From Micromonospora purpureochromogenes (GTDB lineage Bacteria; Actinomycetota; Actinomycetes; Mycobacteriales; Micromonosporaceae), in contig NZ_LT607410.1 in assembly GCF_900091515.1 (NCBI RefSeq), positions 5,456,001 to 5,520,000 of the forward strand: DNA of 64,000 nucleotides, written 5' to 3'. Positions 28,138-40,122 of the stretch are shown piece after piece. Position numbers and translations under genes: made by a program. Each line of letters opens with the position of its first letter. The first letter of the stretch is position 1. Under the pieces are notes generated by a model, which was not told where the DNA came from, made no database searches, and saw only the letters and a program-made list of their open reading frames with translations.

Positions 28138-29222
28138 GCGAGGTGGTGCTGACCGGCGTCGTCAAGCGCTACGGCCCGGTGACCGCCCTGGACGGCGTGG
28201 ACCTGACCGTCCCGGCGGGCGCGCTGACCGCCGTCCTCGGCCCGTCCGGCTGCGGCAAGACCACCCTGCTGCGCTGCCTGGCCGGCTTCGAACGCCTCGA
28301 CGCCGGAGCGATCCGGGTGGACGGACGCGAGGTGGCCGGCCCCGGTCGGCACCTGCCGGCACACCGCCGCCGGATCGCCGTGGTGCCGCAGGAGGGCGCC
28401 CTCTTCCCGCACCTCACCGTCGCGGCGAACATCTCGTACGGGCTGGACCGCGCCGACCGGCGGGGCGACCGGGTCGACGAGGTGCTGGCCCTGGTCGGGC
28501 TCGCCGGGTACGGCGACCGGATGCCGCACCAGCTCTCCGGCGGCCAGCAGCAGCGGGTCGCGGTGGCCCGGGCGCTGGCGCCGCGCCCGTCGCTGGTCCT
28601 GCTCGACGAGCCGTTCAGCGCGCTCGACGCCGGGCTGCGCGCCGGGCTGCGGCACGACGTCCGGGAGGCGCTGCGGGCCGACGGGGCGACCGCCGTGCTG
28701 GTCACCCACGACCAGGGCGAGGCCCTGTCGGTGGCGGACCGGGTGGTGGTGCTGCGGTCCGGGCGGGTGGTGCAGTCCGCCACGCCGAGCACGCTCTACC
28801 GGGAGCCGGCCGACCCGTGGGTGGCCGGGTTCGTCGGCGACGCGGTGCTGCTGCCGGCGGTCGCGTCCGCCGGGGCCGCCCGCACGCCGCTGGGCACCCT
28901 CCCGATCGCCGGTCCGACGGTCGACGGCCCGGTCACCGTGCTGGTCCGTCCGGAGCAGTTGCGCCTGGCTCCCGCGTCGGGCACCGACGCGGCGACCGCC
29001 ACCGTGCTGCGGCACGACTTCCACGGCCACGACGCGCTGCTCGCCCTCCGGCTGGCCGACGACACCCGGGTCACCGCCCGGGTCTGGGACTCGACCGACC
29101 CCGTCGAGGTCGGCGCCGAGGTGGCGGTCCGCGTCGACGGGCCTGTCCGCGCCTGGCCGGCGACGCCGGTCCCCGCGCCGGCCGGCGCCGCGAACCCACG
29201 CCCGGTCCATCCGGTCGCCTAG
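28134..29222 (+). CDS. Iron(III) ABC transporter ATP-binding protein
   Basis: 362 residues. Walker [11 protein letters not shown]-loop [12 protein letters not shown], signature [10 protein letters not shown], Walker [13 protein letters not shown] and switch His in VTHDQGEAL, followed by a TOBE-like regulatory domain (~240-340). This is the FbpC/PotA type energising subunit of the iron importer. ATG overlaps the permease stop (ATGA). The tail ends in Pro/Ala-rich low complexity. Confidence 0.93.
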   Translation: MSEVVLTGVVKRYGPVTALDGVDLTVPAGALTAVLGPSGCGKTTLLRCLAGFERLDAGAIRVDGREVAGPGRHLPAHRRRIAVVPQEGALFPHLTVAANISYGLDRADRRGDRVDEVLALVGLAGYGDRMPHQLSGGQQQRVAVARALAPRPSLVLLDEPFSALDAGLRAGLRHDVREALRADGATAVLVTHDQGEALSVADRVVVLRSGRVVQSATPSTLYREPADPWVAGFVGDAVLLPAVASAGAARTPLGTLPIAGPTVDGPVTVLVRPEQLRLAPASGTDAATATVLRHDFHGHDALLALRLADDTRVTARVWDSTDPVEVGAEVAVRVDGPVRAWPATPVPAPAGAANPRPVHPVA

Positions 29223-29231
29223 GGCACTGGA

Positions 29232-29270
29232 CGCGGCCCGGTGGACAGGGGTGGGGTCCACCGGGCCGCG
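29232..29270. terminator. Bidirectional terminator after iron transporter operon
   Basis: Perfect 15-bp stem (29232-29246 with 29256-29270), 9-base loop, midway between the convergent ATPase and protease genes. Confidence 0.85.
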
Positions 29271-29283
29271 CCGGACGGTGCCG

Positions 29284-30504
<1,221 letters not shown>

Positions 30505-30579
30505 CGTCTGACTCCCTACCGGTACGCCCCGGGCGGGCTGGTGACCACCGGGACGCCCATCGACGGATGTTGGGGCAGA

Positions 30580-30630
30580 TGCTAGCCATACATCGATGCC
30601 CATAAAAGAGATAACGACCAATCAATACAG
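30580..30630. promoter_or_regulatory. AT-rich divergent promoter region
   Basis: A strikingly AT-rich patch between divergent protease and methyltransferase genes, containing the palindrome CATCGATG at 30591-30598 flanked by two CCATA direct repeats. Likely holds the protease promoter and perhaps an operator; individual -35/-10 boxes could not be assigned with confidence. Confidence 0.4.
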
Positions 30631-30692
30631 CTCGCGGTATGGATGTCGCGGGTGCCGGCCGATCGACCGCCGTCGGGGGGCAGGATGGCCAC

Positions 30693-32177
30693 GTGGAACG
30701 ACACGACATGCTGCTCTCCCCCGCCGGCGTCGAGGCGCTGCGCACCGCGCTGAGTCGGGCGGGCTTCACCTCGAACGGGATCGCCGGCCGGCTCGGCGCG
30801 CAGGCCACCGGCGGGGTCGCCCGCAACGACTTCCGCGCCGCCCTGCGCGCCACCGAGGACCGCGACCCGCTCGCCACGCTGATCCGGGTCTTCATCTGCG
30901 ACCAGACCGAGCCCGAGGCGGCGGTCGCCGCCGCGCTCGCCCCGCTGGACCTCGCCGAGGCGCTCGCCGGCGGACTGGTCGAACGGCACGGCGACGGCCT
31001 GCGCGCCGGCGTCGACCTGGAGCCGTACGGGGACGACTGGTGGGTCCTCGCCGACGTACCGGCCAGCGCCCGCCCCGGCCGGCCGCTGCACAGCGAACAC
31101 GTGCTCGGCATCGGCGGCGCCACCCAGACCCTGATCGGCGCCACCGTCCGCCGGCCGGTGCGGACCGCGCTGGACCTGGGCACCGGCTCCGGCGTCCAGG
31201 CGCTGCACCTGGCCACCCACGCTGACCGGGTCACCGCCACCGACGTCTCCGAGCGGGCGCTGCGCTTCGCCGCCACCACTGCCGCGCTCAACGGCCAGGA
31301 CTGGGAGCTGCTCCGTGGCGACCTGGTCGCCCCGGTCGCCGGACGCCGCTTCGACCTGGTGGTGAGCAATCCGCCGTTCGTGGTCGGCCCGGGCACCACC
31401 ACCCACGTCTACCGCGACTCCGGGCGGGTCGGCGACGCGATCGGCGCCGAGCTGGCCGCCGCCGCGCCGGGCCTGCTCACCGAGGGCGGCACCATGCAGT
31501 ACCTGGCGAACTGGGTGCACGTGGCCGGCGAGGAGTGGCACGAGCGGGTGGCCGGCTGGTTCGCGGGTACCGGCCTGGACGCCTGGGTGATCCAGCGCGA
31601 GGTGGCCGACCCGATGGCGTACGTCAACCTCTGGCTCACCGACGTCGGCGAGGCGACCGACCCGCAGCGGATGGCGGCCTGGCTGGACTGGTTCGACGCG
31701 CACAAGGTGGAGGCGATCGGCTTCGGCATCGTCACGCTGCGCCGGTCCGGGCACGCCGACCCGGTTGTCCGGATCGAGGACCTTCGCCAGCGGGTGGAAC
31801 CCCCGATGGGCGACCGGATCGCCACCTGGTTCGACCGCCAGGACTTCCTCCGGGTACGCGACACCGACGCGCTGCTCGCCGAGCGCTACCGGGCCGCCGA
31901 GGGGCTCCAGCTGCGGCAGGAGGCCACCATGGGCGACGAGGGGTGGGCGGTGGACCGGCAGGTCCTCACGATGCCGCACGGACTGCGCTGGAGCGAGGAG
32001 GTCGACCCGCTGGTACTGGCGCTGGTCGGCGGCTGCGACGGCCGGCTGGCCCTGCGCGACCAGCTCGCCCTGCTGGCCGCCGCGCACGACGTCACGCCGC
32101 AGGAGCTGGCCGAGGCGGCCGGCCCGATCGTGGCGCACCTGATCGAACGCGGCATCATCGAGCCGGTGACGGCGTGA
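30693..32177 (+). CDS. Class I SAM-dependent methyltransferase (HemK/PrmB-like)
   Basis: 494 residues. Central Rossmann fold with [19 protein letters not shown] (SAM site, ~165) and the [11 protein letters not shown] motif, the (N)PPY/F loop used by N-methyltransferases of glutamine or nucleic-acid amino groups. N-terminal ~130 residues and C-terminal ~170 residues are additional helical domains characteristic of the actinobacterial subgroup. Target unknown. GTG at 30693 is preferred because CAGGAT sits 6 bases upstream, resembling a leaderless -10; ATG at 30708 is an alternative. Confidence 0.85.
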   Translation: MERHDMLLSPAGVEALRTALSRAGFTSNGIAGRLGAQATGGVARNDFRAALRATEDRDPLATLIRVFICDQTEPEAAVAAALAPLDLAEALAGGLVERHGDGLRAGVDLEPYGDDWWVLADVPASARPGRPLHSEHVLGIGGATQTLIGATVRRPVRTALDLGTGSGVQALHLATHADRVTATDVSERALRFAATTAALNGQDWELLRGDLVAPVAGRRFDLVVSNPPFVVGPGTTTHVYRDSGRVGDAIGAELAAAAPGLLTEGGTMQYLANWVHVAGEEWHERVAGWFAGTGLDAWVIQREVADPMAYVNLWLTDVGEATDPQRMAAWLDWFDAHKVEAIGFGIVTLRRSGHADPVVRIEDLRQRVEPPMGDRIATWFDRQDFLRVRDTDALLAERYRAAEGLQLRQEATMGDEGWAVDRQVLTMPHGLRWSEEVDPLVLALVGGCDGRLALRDQLALLAAAHDVTPQELAEAAGPIVAHLIERGIIEPVTA

Positions 32178-32226
32178 CCCGGGTCGCGCCGGCGGTGCCG
32201 GAAGGCGGCCGGAGGGGGGTCCGCTG

Positions 32227-32649
32227 ATGCGGGCGGTGGTGCAGACGGTCGGCCGGGCGAGCGTGACGGTCGACGGCGCGGTGGTCGGCGAGATCGACGA
32301 CGGCCTGCTGGTGCTGCTCGGCGTGACACACGCCGACACGCCGCAGGTGGCCCGGACGATGGCCCGCAAGATCCACGAGCTGCGCATCCTCGATGACGAC
32401 CGCAGCGCCGCCGACACCGGCGCCCCGATCCTGGTGGTCAGCCAGTTCACCCTCTACGGTGACGCCCGCAAGGGCAGGCGTCCGAGCTGGACCGCCGCCG
32501 CCCCCGCGGAGGTCGCCGAACCCCTGGTGACGGCGGTGGTGGCGGAGCTCCGCGACCGCGGCGCCAAGGTCGAGACGGGCCGCTTCCGCGCCCACATGCT
32601 GGTGGAGAGCGTCAACATCGGCCCCCGCACCCTCCTCCTCGACCTCTGA
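32227..32649 (+). CDS. dtd: D-aminoacyl-tRNA deacylase
   Basis: 140-residue dimeric enzyme that hydrolyses D-aminoacyl-tRNA (and mischarged glycyl-tRNA). Begins [17 protein letters not shown], contains [19 protein letters not shown] with the conserved SQFTL active-site motif, and ends with a [11 protein letters not shown] version of the Gly-cis-Pro motif. Length normal. It follows the methyltransferase gene by 49 bases, same direction. Confidence 0.95.
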   Translation: MRAVVQTVGRASVTVDGAVVGEIDDGLLVLLGVTHADTPQVARTMARKIHELRILDDDRSAADTGAPILVVSQFTLYGDARKGRRPSWTAAAPAEVAEPLVTAVVAELRDRGAKVETGRFRAHMLVESVNIGPRTLLLDL

Positions 32650-32677
32650 CCCCCTCCCGCCCCCGCCCCCGCCTCGT

Positions 32678-32733
32678 TGATCAAGAAGTTTGCGTCAGCC
32701 GAGCCCGCTTTTCGGACGCAAACTTCTTGATCA
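32678..32733 (+). repeat. Perfect 19-bp hairpin next to G-rich repeat
   Basis: Arms 32678-32696 and 32715-32733 are perfectly complementary, 18-base loop. AT-richer than surroundings (contains TGATCAAGAAGTTTGCGTC). It lies 28 bases past the dtd stop and is followed on the same strand by the GGGGT repeat; same architecture as 17324-17477 read on the minus strand. Confidence 0.9.
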
Positions 32734-32765
32734 CCGTCGAGGGGCGGGCGGGCGGGCGCGGGGCC

Positions 32766-32815
32766 GGGGTGGGGTGGGGTGGGGTGGGGTGGGGTGGGGT
32801 GGGGTGGGATGGGGT
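32766..32815 (+). repeat. (GGGGT)10 pentamer tandem repeat
   Basis: Ten consecutive 5-base units, the ninth being GGGAT. Strong guanine-quadruplex potential on the plus strand. It ends 6 bases before the stop codon of the convergent Spo0M gene. Confidence 0.95.
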
Positions 32816-32821
32816 GGGCGG

Positions 32822-33610
32822 TCAGAAGAAGAGGCCGCGGCGTTGGATGGACTGGCGGAGCCAGCCGTCGAGCTGGGCGGCCCAGTCGGTGCGGTCCAGG
32901 GTGGCGTGGTCGACGGTGAAGCGGCCGAAGGCGTCGCGGCCCTCGGTGAGGATGCCGCCCCGCTTGTCGATCTCCAGCACCACCTGGGTCTGCTGCGGCT
33001 CGGTGACGAAGGTCAGCTCCAGCTGGTTGATCGCGCGGGCGTACTGCGGCGCCGGGTGGAACTCGATCTCCTGGTAGAACGGCAGGCTCTGCCGTACGCC
33101 GTAGATGTGCCCCCGCTCGACGTCGGCCCGGGCGAACCGGAAGCCCAGCCGCAGCAGCGCCTCCAGCAGCCGCTCCTGCGCCGGCAGCGGGTGCACCGCC
33201 ACCGGGTCCAGGTCACCCTTGTCGACGGCGCGCGCCACCTCCAGCTCGGTACGCAGACCCATCGTCATCCCGTGCAGGTGCTGCCCGTACAGGTCGGTCA
33301 GCGGGGTCTCCCAGGGCACGTCGAAGCGGAACGGGATGTCATACCGCTGGCCGGGCTCCAGCCGGAACGAACCGGTGACCTGGCGGCGGCCGAACTCCTG
33401 CGTGGTGTCGTACTCGGAGTCGGCGCCCTCCACCTCGACCCGGGTGACCAGGCCGAGGGCCACATAGGAGACGTCCACCTGGTGGTCCCCGCCGGCCACC
33501 TGGATCCGTCCCTCCAGTTGACCGCCCGGACGGCAGTTGGGGTTGGCCAGCACGGTTTCCACCGAGGGACCACCCACACCCATCGCCTGCATGAGCCGCT
33601 TGAAGACCAC
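32822..33610 (-). CDS. Spo0M-family (arrestin-like) sporulation control protein
   Basis: 262 residues. N-terminal arrestin-like beta-sandwich with [31 protein letters not shown] and [24 protein letters not shown], typical of Spo0M/YgaC proteins, plus a C-terminal extension ending [14 protein letters not shown]. In Bacillus Spo0M modulates sporulation and cell-cycle events; role in this organism unknown. GTG at 33610 has GGAGG five bases upstream; a second GTG at 33613 is too close to that site. Confidence 0.88.
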   Translation of the reverse strand: MVFKRLMQAMGVGGPSVETVLANPNCRPGGQLEGRIQVAGGDHQVDVSYVALGLVTRVEVEGADSEYDTTQEFGRRQVTGSFRLEPGQRYDIPFRFDVPWETPLTDLYGQHLHGMTMGLRTELEVARAVDKGDLDPVAVHPLPAQERLLEALLRLGFRFARADVERGHIYGVRQSLPFYQEIEFHPAPQYARAINQLELTFVTEPQQTQVVLEIDKRGGILTEGRDAFGRFTVDHATLDRTDWAAQLDGWLRQSIQRRGLFF

Positions 33611-33832
33611 CACGTCCTCCGTCGCCTGTTCCGGCCGGCCCCGGTGGCCGACCGCTGGCACGGTAACCGTCGCCGGCAAGCGGACCCGGCGACGACACCC
33701 GGCAACCGACCGGATTGCTGTCGGGTCCCCGATCGCCTCACTCCCGTTTCACGCCCCGGTTGGAAAGCTGTCTGTCACCGGCACCACTGGGGCCGGTACG
33801 CGGCACAGAAGCGGACACGGGGAGAGACTGAG

Positions 33833-34849
<1,017 letters not shown>

Positions 34850-34863
34850 CCCACCTTCGATCG

Positions 34864-34892
34864 GCAGGCCCCGGCGGTTCGCCGGGGCCTGC
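34864..34892 (+). terminator. Terminator after sigB
   Basis: Perfect 12-bp stem (34864-34875 with 34881-34892), 5-base loop, 14 bases after the stop codon. Confidence 0.8.
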
Positions 34893-34940
34893 GGCGTGTG
34901 GCGCTTGGGGGATGTCGTACCGGTCGGGCAGCCTCGGCGT

Positions 34941-35348
34941 ATGAACTGGACGCTGGAAGTGGTGGTGGTGCCGGTCAGCGACATCGACCGGGCCAAGGAG
35001 TTCTACGCCGACCGGCTCGGCTTCGTCGTCGACCACGACACCCGTATCGGCGACGACGTACGCATCGTGCAGCTCACTCCCCCGGGTTCCGGCTGCTCGA
35101 TCGTGATCGGCCGCGGCGCGGTGCCCGACATGCCGCCGGGCTCGCTCAAGGGCCTCCAACTGGTGGTGCCCGACGTAGAGAAGGCGCGCGCGGAGCTGGT
35201 CGCACGGGGCGTGGAGGTCAGCGAGATCCAGGTGCTGGGCCAGAATCCCCGGCCGGTACCGCAGCCGCTGGACAACGTGGGCTTCGTCTTCTTCACCGAC
35301 CCGGACGGCAACGCCTGGGGCGTGCAGCAGATCTCCAGCCGCGGCTGA
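34941..35348 (+). CDS. VOC-family (glyoxalase/bleomycin-resistance-like) protein
   Basis: 135 residues with two beta-alpha-beta-beta-beta modules: MNWTLEVVVVPVSDIDRAKEFYADRLGF and a C-terminal FFTDPDGNAWGVQQ. The VOC fold usually binds a divalent metal; substrate cannot be deduced. ATG at 34941 lacks a Shine-Dalgarno site but has CAGCCT six bases upstream, so it may be leaderless. It converges on the acetyltransferase gene with 8 bases between stops. Confidence 0.88.
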   Translation: MNWTLEVVVVPVSDIDRAKEFYADRLGFVVDHDTRIGDDVRIVQLTPPGSGCSIVIGRGAVPDMPPGSLKGLQLVVPDVEKARAELVARGVEVSEIQVLGQNPRPVPQPLDNVGFVFFTDPDGNAWGVQQISSRG

Positions 35349-35356
35349 GCCGCCAC

Positions 35357-37912
35357 TCAGAGGCGCCGGGGGCCGGTGTCCGGGCGGGCGCCCGCCGAGC
35401 CGATCCGGACGCTGGCGTGCAGCACCGAGATGCCGTCCGGCCGGGCCAGCACCGGGTTCAACGTCAGCGACCGGACCCGGGGCTGCTCGTCGGCGAGCCG
35501 GCCGACCCGCAGCAGCAGGTCGGCCAGGGCCGCCCGGTCCACCGGCGCCGCGCCCCGGTGCCCGCGCAGCAGCGGCGCGGCCCGCGGCTCGTCGACCAGC
35601 TCGGCGGCGTCCCGGTCGGTCAGCGGCACCGCGCGCCAGGCCCGGTCGCCGAGCAGTTCGGTGGCGACGCCGCCCAGACCGAAGCCGACCACCGGCCCGA
35701 ACGCCGGGTCCTCCATCAGCTCCACCACACAGGCCACGCCGGGCGGGACCATCGGCTGGACCAGCACGTCCGGGCCGAAGACCGGGGCCATCTCGGCGTA
35801 CGCGCGGCGCAGCGCGACCGGGTCGGCCAGGTCGAGGCGTACCGCGCCGAGGTCGAGCCGGTGCCGCAGGCCGGCGGCGGCGGCCTTGAGCGCCACCGGC
35901 CAGCCGAGCCGGTCGGCGGCGGCCACCGCCTCGTCGGCGGTGGCGGCGGGCGCGGAGCCGACCACGTCGATCCCGTACGCGGCGAGCAGCCCGGCCGGGT
36001 CGGTGGCGTCGGCGCGCAGCGCGGCCTGCCCGGCGACGGGGTCCACCCGGGGTAGGTCGGGCAGCGTGCCCGGGTCCCGGCGCAGCCAGGCCGCGTACGT
36101 GGTGACCCGGGCCAGGGCCCGCACCGCCTCCTCCACGCTCGGGTACGCCGGCACGCCGGCCGGCACCCGCCCGGCCAGGAAGGTCGCCACGGTGGGCTTG
36201 CCGGCGGCGAGCGCGGTCGGCAGGGCGGCGGTGAAGTCCGCCTCCTCCATGGTGACCTGACCGGGCAGCGGCGGGGCGAAGACGGCGACCAGCGCGTCCA
36301 CCCCCGGGTCCGCGGTCGCCTCGGCCAGCGCCGTGCTGAACTCGGCGGTGCCCGCGTGCGGGCCGACGTCGCGCGGATACCCGTCGGCGACGGTGAGCCC
36401 CTGGGCGGCGCAGGCGGTGGCGGCGAGCCCGGTCAACGCCGAGGAGTTGCCGACCACGCCGACCCGGTGCCCGGCGGGCAGCGGCTGGCGGGCCAGCAGC
36501 AGACCGACGTCGAGCAGCTCGGCGACGGTGTCCACCCGGATCACCCCGGACTGGGCGAAGAGCGCGCTCACCGCGGCGGCGTCCAGCGCCGGCCGGGCGC
36601 CAAGACCGGCCGGGCGGGCCAGCGAGGCGAGCGCGACCACCGGCTTGTCCCGGCCGATCCGCCGGGCCAGCCGGGCGAACTTGCGCGGGTTCCCGAAGGT
36701 CTCCAGGTAGAGCAGGATCACATCGGTACCCGGGTCGTCCTGCCAGTACTGGAGCAGGTCGTTGCCGGAGACGTCGGCCCGGTTGCCGGCCGAGACGAAG
36801 CTGGACAGGCCGAGGCCGCGCCGCTGCGCCTCGGCGAGCAGCGCCACGCCGAACACACCGGACTGGCTGAACAGGCCGACCCGGCCGGGAGCCGGCAGGA
36901 CGGGGGCGAGGGTGGCGTTGAGGCGTACCTTCTCGTCGGTGTTGGCCACGCCCAGGCAGTTCGGCCCGACCACCCGCATGCCGGCGGCGTGCGCGGCGCG
37001 GACCAGCGCGCGCTGCGCCGCCGCGCCCTCCTTCCCGGCCTCGGCGAAGCCGGCGGAGATGACCACCAGGCCGTGCGCGCCGGCGGCGGCGGCGTCCGCG
37101 ACCACCAGGGGCGCCGCGTCGGGGGCCACGGCCACGACCGCCAGGTCGATGTCGAGACCGGCGTCGGCCGCCGACGGGTACGCGGGCAGCCCGGCCACGG
37201 TGGCCGCGCTGGGGTGCACCGGCACGATCGCGCCGGGGTAGCCACCGTCGCGCAGGTGCCCGAGCACGGCCGCGCCGACGCCCTGCCCGGTGGCGCTGGC
37301 GCCGTAGACGGCGATGCCGCGCGGGGCGAGCAGCCGGGCGATCGAGCGGGCCTCGGTGCGGTGCTCCCGGCCGCGCTGCACCTCCAGCGTCGACTCGGTG
37401 GGGGCGATCGGGAAGCTCAGGTGCACCACGCCGTCGGCGAACTGGCGCTGCACCTGGTAGCCGAAGTCGGAGAAGACCCGCAGCATCGCGCCGTTGGCCG
37501 GGAGCACCTCGGCGACGAAGTGCACGATGCCGGCCCGCCGGGCCGCGTCAGCGAGGTGCTCCAGCAGCACCGAGCCGATCCCCCGCCCCTGGTAGGCGTC
37601 CTCGACCACGAACGCCACCTCGGCCTCCGGGACTTCCGGGCCGAGCCGCTCGTACCGGCCGACGGCGACGATCCGGTCCCCGGCGAGCACCACGAAGGCC
37701 TCCCGGTCGCGGTGGTCGACGTTGACGAAGCGGTGCAGGTCGCGGTCGGGGATGCGCGGGTACGGGGAGAAGTAGCGCAGGTAGCGGGTGCGCTCGGAGA
37801 AGCGCGAGTGCATCGCCACGATCTCCGGCCCGTCCTCGGGCCGGATCGGGCGCAGCTGGCCGGTGCTGCCGTCGCTGAGCAGCACGTCCACCGGTTGGTC
37901 GACAGTGGTCAC
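35357..37912 (-). CDS. GNAT-acyl-CoA synthetase (NDP-forming-like) fusion, protein lysine acetyltransferase
   Basis: 851 residues: N-terminal GNAT domain (~20-165; EAEVAFVVEDAYQGRGIGSVLLEHLA acetyl-CoA motif), CoA-binding Rossmann domain (GIAVYGASATGQGVGAAVL), succinyl-CoA-ligase-like flavodoxin domain (VVGPNCLGVAN) and C-terminal ATP-grasp. This is the Pat/PatZ group that acetylates and inactivates acetyl-CoA synthetases; actinobacterial members have the GNAT domain first. GTG at 37912 with GGGAGGGG upstream. Downstream of acuC (28-base gap), giving acetylation and deacetylation genes in one operon. Confidence 0.9.
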   Translation of the reverse strand: MTTVDQPVDVLLSDGSTGQLRPIRPEDGPEIVAMHSRFSERTRYLRYFSPYPRIPDRDLHRFVNVDHRDREAFVVLAGDRIVAVGRYERLGPEVPEAEVAFVVEDAYQGRGIGSVLLEHLADAARRAGIVHFVAEVLPANGAMLRVFSDFGYQVQRQFADGVVHLSFPIAPTESTLEVQRGREHRTEARSIARLLAPRGIAVYGASATGQGVGAAVLGHLRDGGYPGAIVPVHPSAATVAGLPAYPSAADAGLDIDLAVVAVAPDAAPLVVADAAAAGAHGLVVISAGFAEAGKEGAAAQRALVRAAHAAGMRVVGPNCLGVANTDEKVRLNATLAPVLPAPGRVGLFSQSGVFGVALLAEAQRRGLGLSSFVSAGNRADVSGNDLLQYWQDDPGTDVILLYLETFGNPRKFARLARRIGRDKPVVALASLARPAGLGARPALDAAAVSALFAQSGVIRVDTVAELLDVGLLLARQPLPAGHRVGVVGNSSALTGLAATACAAQGLTVADGYPRDVGPHAGTAEFSTALAEATADPGVDALVAVFAPPLPGQVTMEEADFTAALPTALAAGKPTVATFLAGRVPAGVPAYPSVEEAVRALARVTTYAAWLRRDPGTLPDLPRVDPVAGQAALRADATDPAGLLAAYGIDVVGSAPAATADEAVAAADRLGWPVALKAAAAGLRHRLDLGAVRLDLADPVALRRAYAEMAPVFGPDVLVQPMVPPGVACVVELMEDPAFGPVVGFGLGGVATELLGDRAWRAVPLTDRDAAELVDEPRAAPLLRGHRGAAPVDRAALADLLLRVGRLADEQPRVRSLTLNPVLARPDGISVLHASVRIGSAGARPDTGPRRL

Positions 37913-37940
37913 CGGTCGGTCCCCTCCCCAGGCCACCGGC

Positions 37941-39122
37941 TCAGTCGCGCGGGTCGTGCGGATCGAGCCCGAGCAGCGGGAAGACCGCCTTGCGGGTGGC
38001 GGCGATCGCCCGGTCCACGGAGGTCGGCTCGCCGGTCGGCTGCCACGGCTCGTACCCCGGGTCGGCGTCGTCGGTCATCCGCAGCGGGATCTCCCGGCCG
38101 GGCAGCCGCTTGGCGACCAGCTCCCGCCAGGCCGGCGGGGTCAGGGTGGCCGGCGCGATCGGGTCGCCGCTGGCGATCGCCAGCAGGTGGGTCCACGCCC
38201 GGGGCACCACCTCGGCCAGCGCGTACCCGCCGCCGCCGGTGGCGACCCAGCGACCCTCGCAGAGCTCGTCGGCGAGCGCCCGCAGGGCCAGGTAGGTGGC
38301 GCGCTGCCCGTCGACGGTGAGGTGCAGGTCGGCCAGCGGGTCCATCCGGTGCCCGTCCGCGCCGCACTGGGTCACCAGGATCTGCGGCCGGAACGCGCGC
38401 AGCACCGACGGCACGATCGCGTGGAAGGCGCGCTGCCAGCCGGCGTCGTCGACGCCGGGCGGCAGCGGCACGTTGACCGCGCTGCCCTCCGCGCCCGGGC
38501 CGCCGGTCTCGTCGGGGAAACCGGTGCCGGGGAAGAGCGCCAGCGGGGTCTCGTGCAGGCTGACCGTGAGCACCCGCGGGTCCCGGTAGAACATCTCCTG
38601 CACGCCGTCGCCGTGGTGCACGTCCACGTCCACGTACGCGACCCGCTCGGCGCCCAGGTCGAGCAGGCGGGCGATGGCCACCGCCGGGTCGTTGTAGACG
38701 CAGAAGCCGGCGGCCCGGTCCGGCATGGCGTGGTGCAGCCCACCGGCCACGTTCACCGCGCGGCGGGCCTCGCCCCGCCAGACCGCCTCGGCGGCGGTGG
38801 CGCTGGCCCCGGCGATCAGCGCGCTGGACTCGTGCATCCCCTGGAAGACGGGATTGTCGGAGGTGCCCAGCCCGTAGCCGGCGAAGAGCGGGTCGCGCGG
38901 CGCGGCCCGGACGGCGTCCAGGTAGTCCGGCTGGTGCACCCGGGTGAGCAGCGCGTCGTCGGCCGGCGTCGGCCGGACCAGGCGGACCCCGGGCCGGTCG
39001 AGGACACGCAGCTCCCGGGCCAGCGCCATGGTCAGCTCGACCCGCACCGGGTCGAGCGGGTGCTCCCCCATGTCGTAGGCGAGCAGGGCCTCGTCCCACA
39101 CCACCACCGTGTCGTCCGACAT
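37941..39122 (-). CDS. acuC: AcuC-family acetoin utilization/histone-deacetylase-like protein
   Basis: 393 residues. Zn-dependent deacetylase (arginase/deacetylase fold) with GGLHHAMPDRAAGFCVYND, VDVDVHHGDGVQEMFY and GADGHRMDPLADLHLT, containing the metal-ligand Asp/His set and catalytic His pair. In Bacillus AcuC reverses lysine acetylation of acetyl-CoA synthetase. Position between a sulfurtransferase gene and the Pat-like gene supports a role opposing that acetyltransferase. ATG at 39122 chosen; the ORF extension to 39158 is unconserved. Confidence 0.93.
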   Translation of the reverse strand: MSDDTVVVWDEALLAYDMGEHPLDPVRVELTMALARELRVLDRPGVRLVRPTPADDALLTRVHQPDYLDAVRAAPRDPLFAGYGLGTSDNPVFQGMHESSALIAGASATAAEAVWRGEARRAVNVAGGLHHAMPDRAAGFCVYNDPAVAIARLLDLGAERVAYVDVDVHHGDGVQEMFYRDPRVLTVSLHETPLALFPGTGFPDETGGPGAEGSAVNVPLPPGVDDAGWQRAFHAIVPSVLRAFRPQILVTQCGADGHRMDPLADLHLTVDGQRATYLALRALADELCEGRWVATGGGGYALAEVVPRAWTHLLAIASGDPIAPATLTPPAWRELVAKRLPGREIPLRMTDDADPGYEPWQPTGEPTSVDRAIAATRKAVFPLLGLDPHDPRD

Positions 39123-39170
39123 GAGGTCATCGTCGCACGAGCGCCGCCGGCCGCCCACCGCACGCGCTGC

Positions 39171-40028
39171 TCAGCGGCGTGGTACCTCCCCGGTGGCCAC
39201 CGGCCGGTCCGGGTCGGCCACCCAGTTGCTCCACGAACCGACGTAGAGCGCGGCGTCCGGCCGCCCCGCCAGGTGCAGGGCGAGCACCGCCTGCGCGGCG
39301 GTCACCCCCGATCCGCAGTACGCCCCGACCGGTGTGCCCTCGGTCACCCCGGCGGCGGCGAACCGCTCGCGCAGCGCCTCGGCGGCCGGGAAGCGGCCGT
39401 CGGTGACGTACTCGGGGGCGGGCAGGTTCACCGCGCCCGGCACGTGCCCGGCGACGGGGTCGATCGGCTCGGTCTCGCCCCGGTAGCGGGGCGCGGCCCG
39501 GACGTCGAGGAGGACGCCTTCGTCGGCGGCGGCGAGCGCCGCCGCGGCGCCGGTGTCCAGCACCGGCAGGGCGCCGGGGCGGACGGTCACGTCACCCGGG
39601 GACGGGGCGGGCACCCCGGTGGAGGTGGGCAGGCCGGCGGCGAGCCAGGCCGGCCACCCACCGTGCAGCAGCCGTACCGGTCGGTGACCGGCCCAGCGCA
39701 GGGTCCACCAGGCGCGGGCGGCGGCCATGCCGTCGCCGCCGTCGTACACGACGACGGGGTGACCGGCGCGGACGCCGGCGGCCCGCAGCACGGCCTGCAG
39801 GGCGGCCGGGTCGGGCAGCGGGTGCCGGCCGGCGGCGCCGGGCGGGCCGCAGAGCGCGGTGTCCAGGTCGACGAAGACCGCGCCGGGCAGGTGACCTGCG
39901 GCGTAGTCCTCGCGGCCGGGCGGACCGGTCAGCCGCCAGCGCACGTCGAGCAGGGTGGGCGGGTCGGGCTCGGCGAGCGCGGCGGCGAGCTGCTCGACCT
40001 CGATCAGCGGCTCCTGAGTTCCGGACAT
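39171..40028 (-). CDS. sseA: Thiosulfate/3-mercaptopyruvate sulfurtransferase (tandem rhodanese)
   Basis: 285 residues, two rhodanese domains. The C-terminal domain carries the active-site cysteine loop CGSGVTA (mercaptopyruvate-type spacing) and the N-terminal inactive domain DGGDGMAAARAWW. Transfers sulfane sulfur to cyanide or thiols. First gene of a leftward trio with acuC and the acetyltransferase (48-base gap to acuC), and divergent from the DtxR-type regulator. Confidence 0.9.
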   Translation of the reverse strand: MSGTQEPLIEVEQLAAALAEPDPPTLLDVRWRLTGPPGREDYAAGHLPGAVFVDLDTALCGPPGAAGRHPLPDPAALQAVLRAAGVRAGHPVVVYDGGDGMAAARAWWTLRWAGHRPVRLLHGGWPAWLAAGLPTSTGVPAPSPGDVTVRPGALPVLDTGAAAALAAADEGVLLDVRAAPRYRGETEPIDPVAGHVPGAVNLPAPEYVTDGRFPAAEALRERFAAAGVTEGTPVGAYCGSGVTAAQAVLALHLAGRPDAALYVGSWSNWVADPDRPVATGEVPRR

Positions 40029-40122
40029 GGCGACCAGTCAACACCATCCGGGCAGCGACCTGGCGGTTCGGCACCGGCCGTTGTCGGGGCTGCGGGGTAG
40101 CATCGTGCACCGGAGGGCTGAC

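Noticed and set aside
38372-38743. Small leftward frames inside acuC
   Set aside because: Cys/Thr/Arg-rich shadow of the real deacetylase frame.
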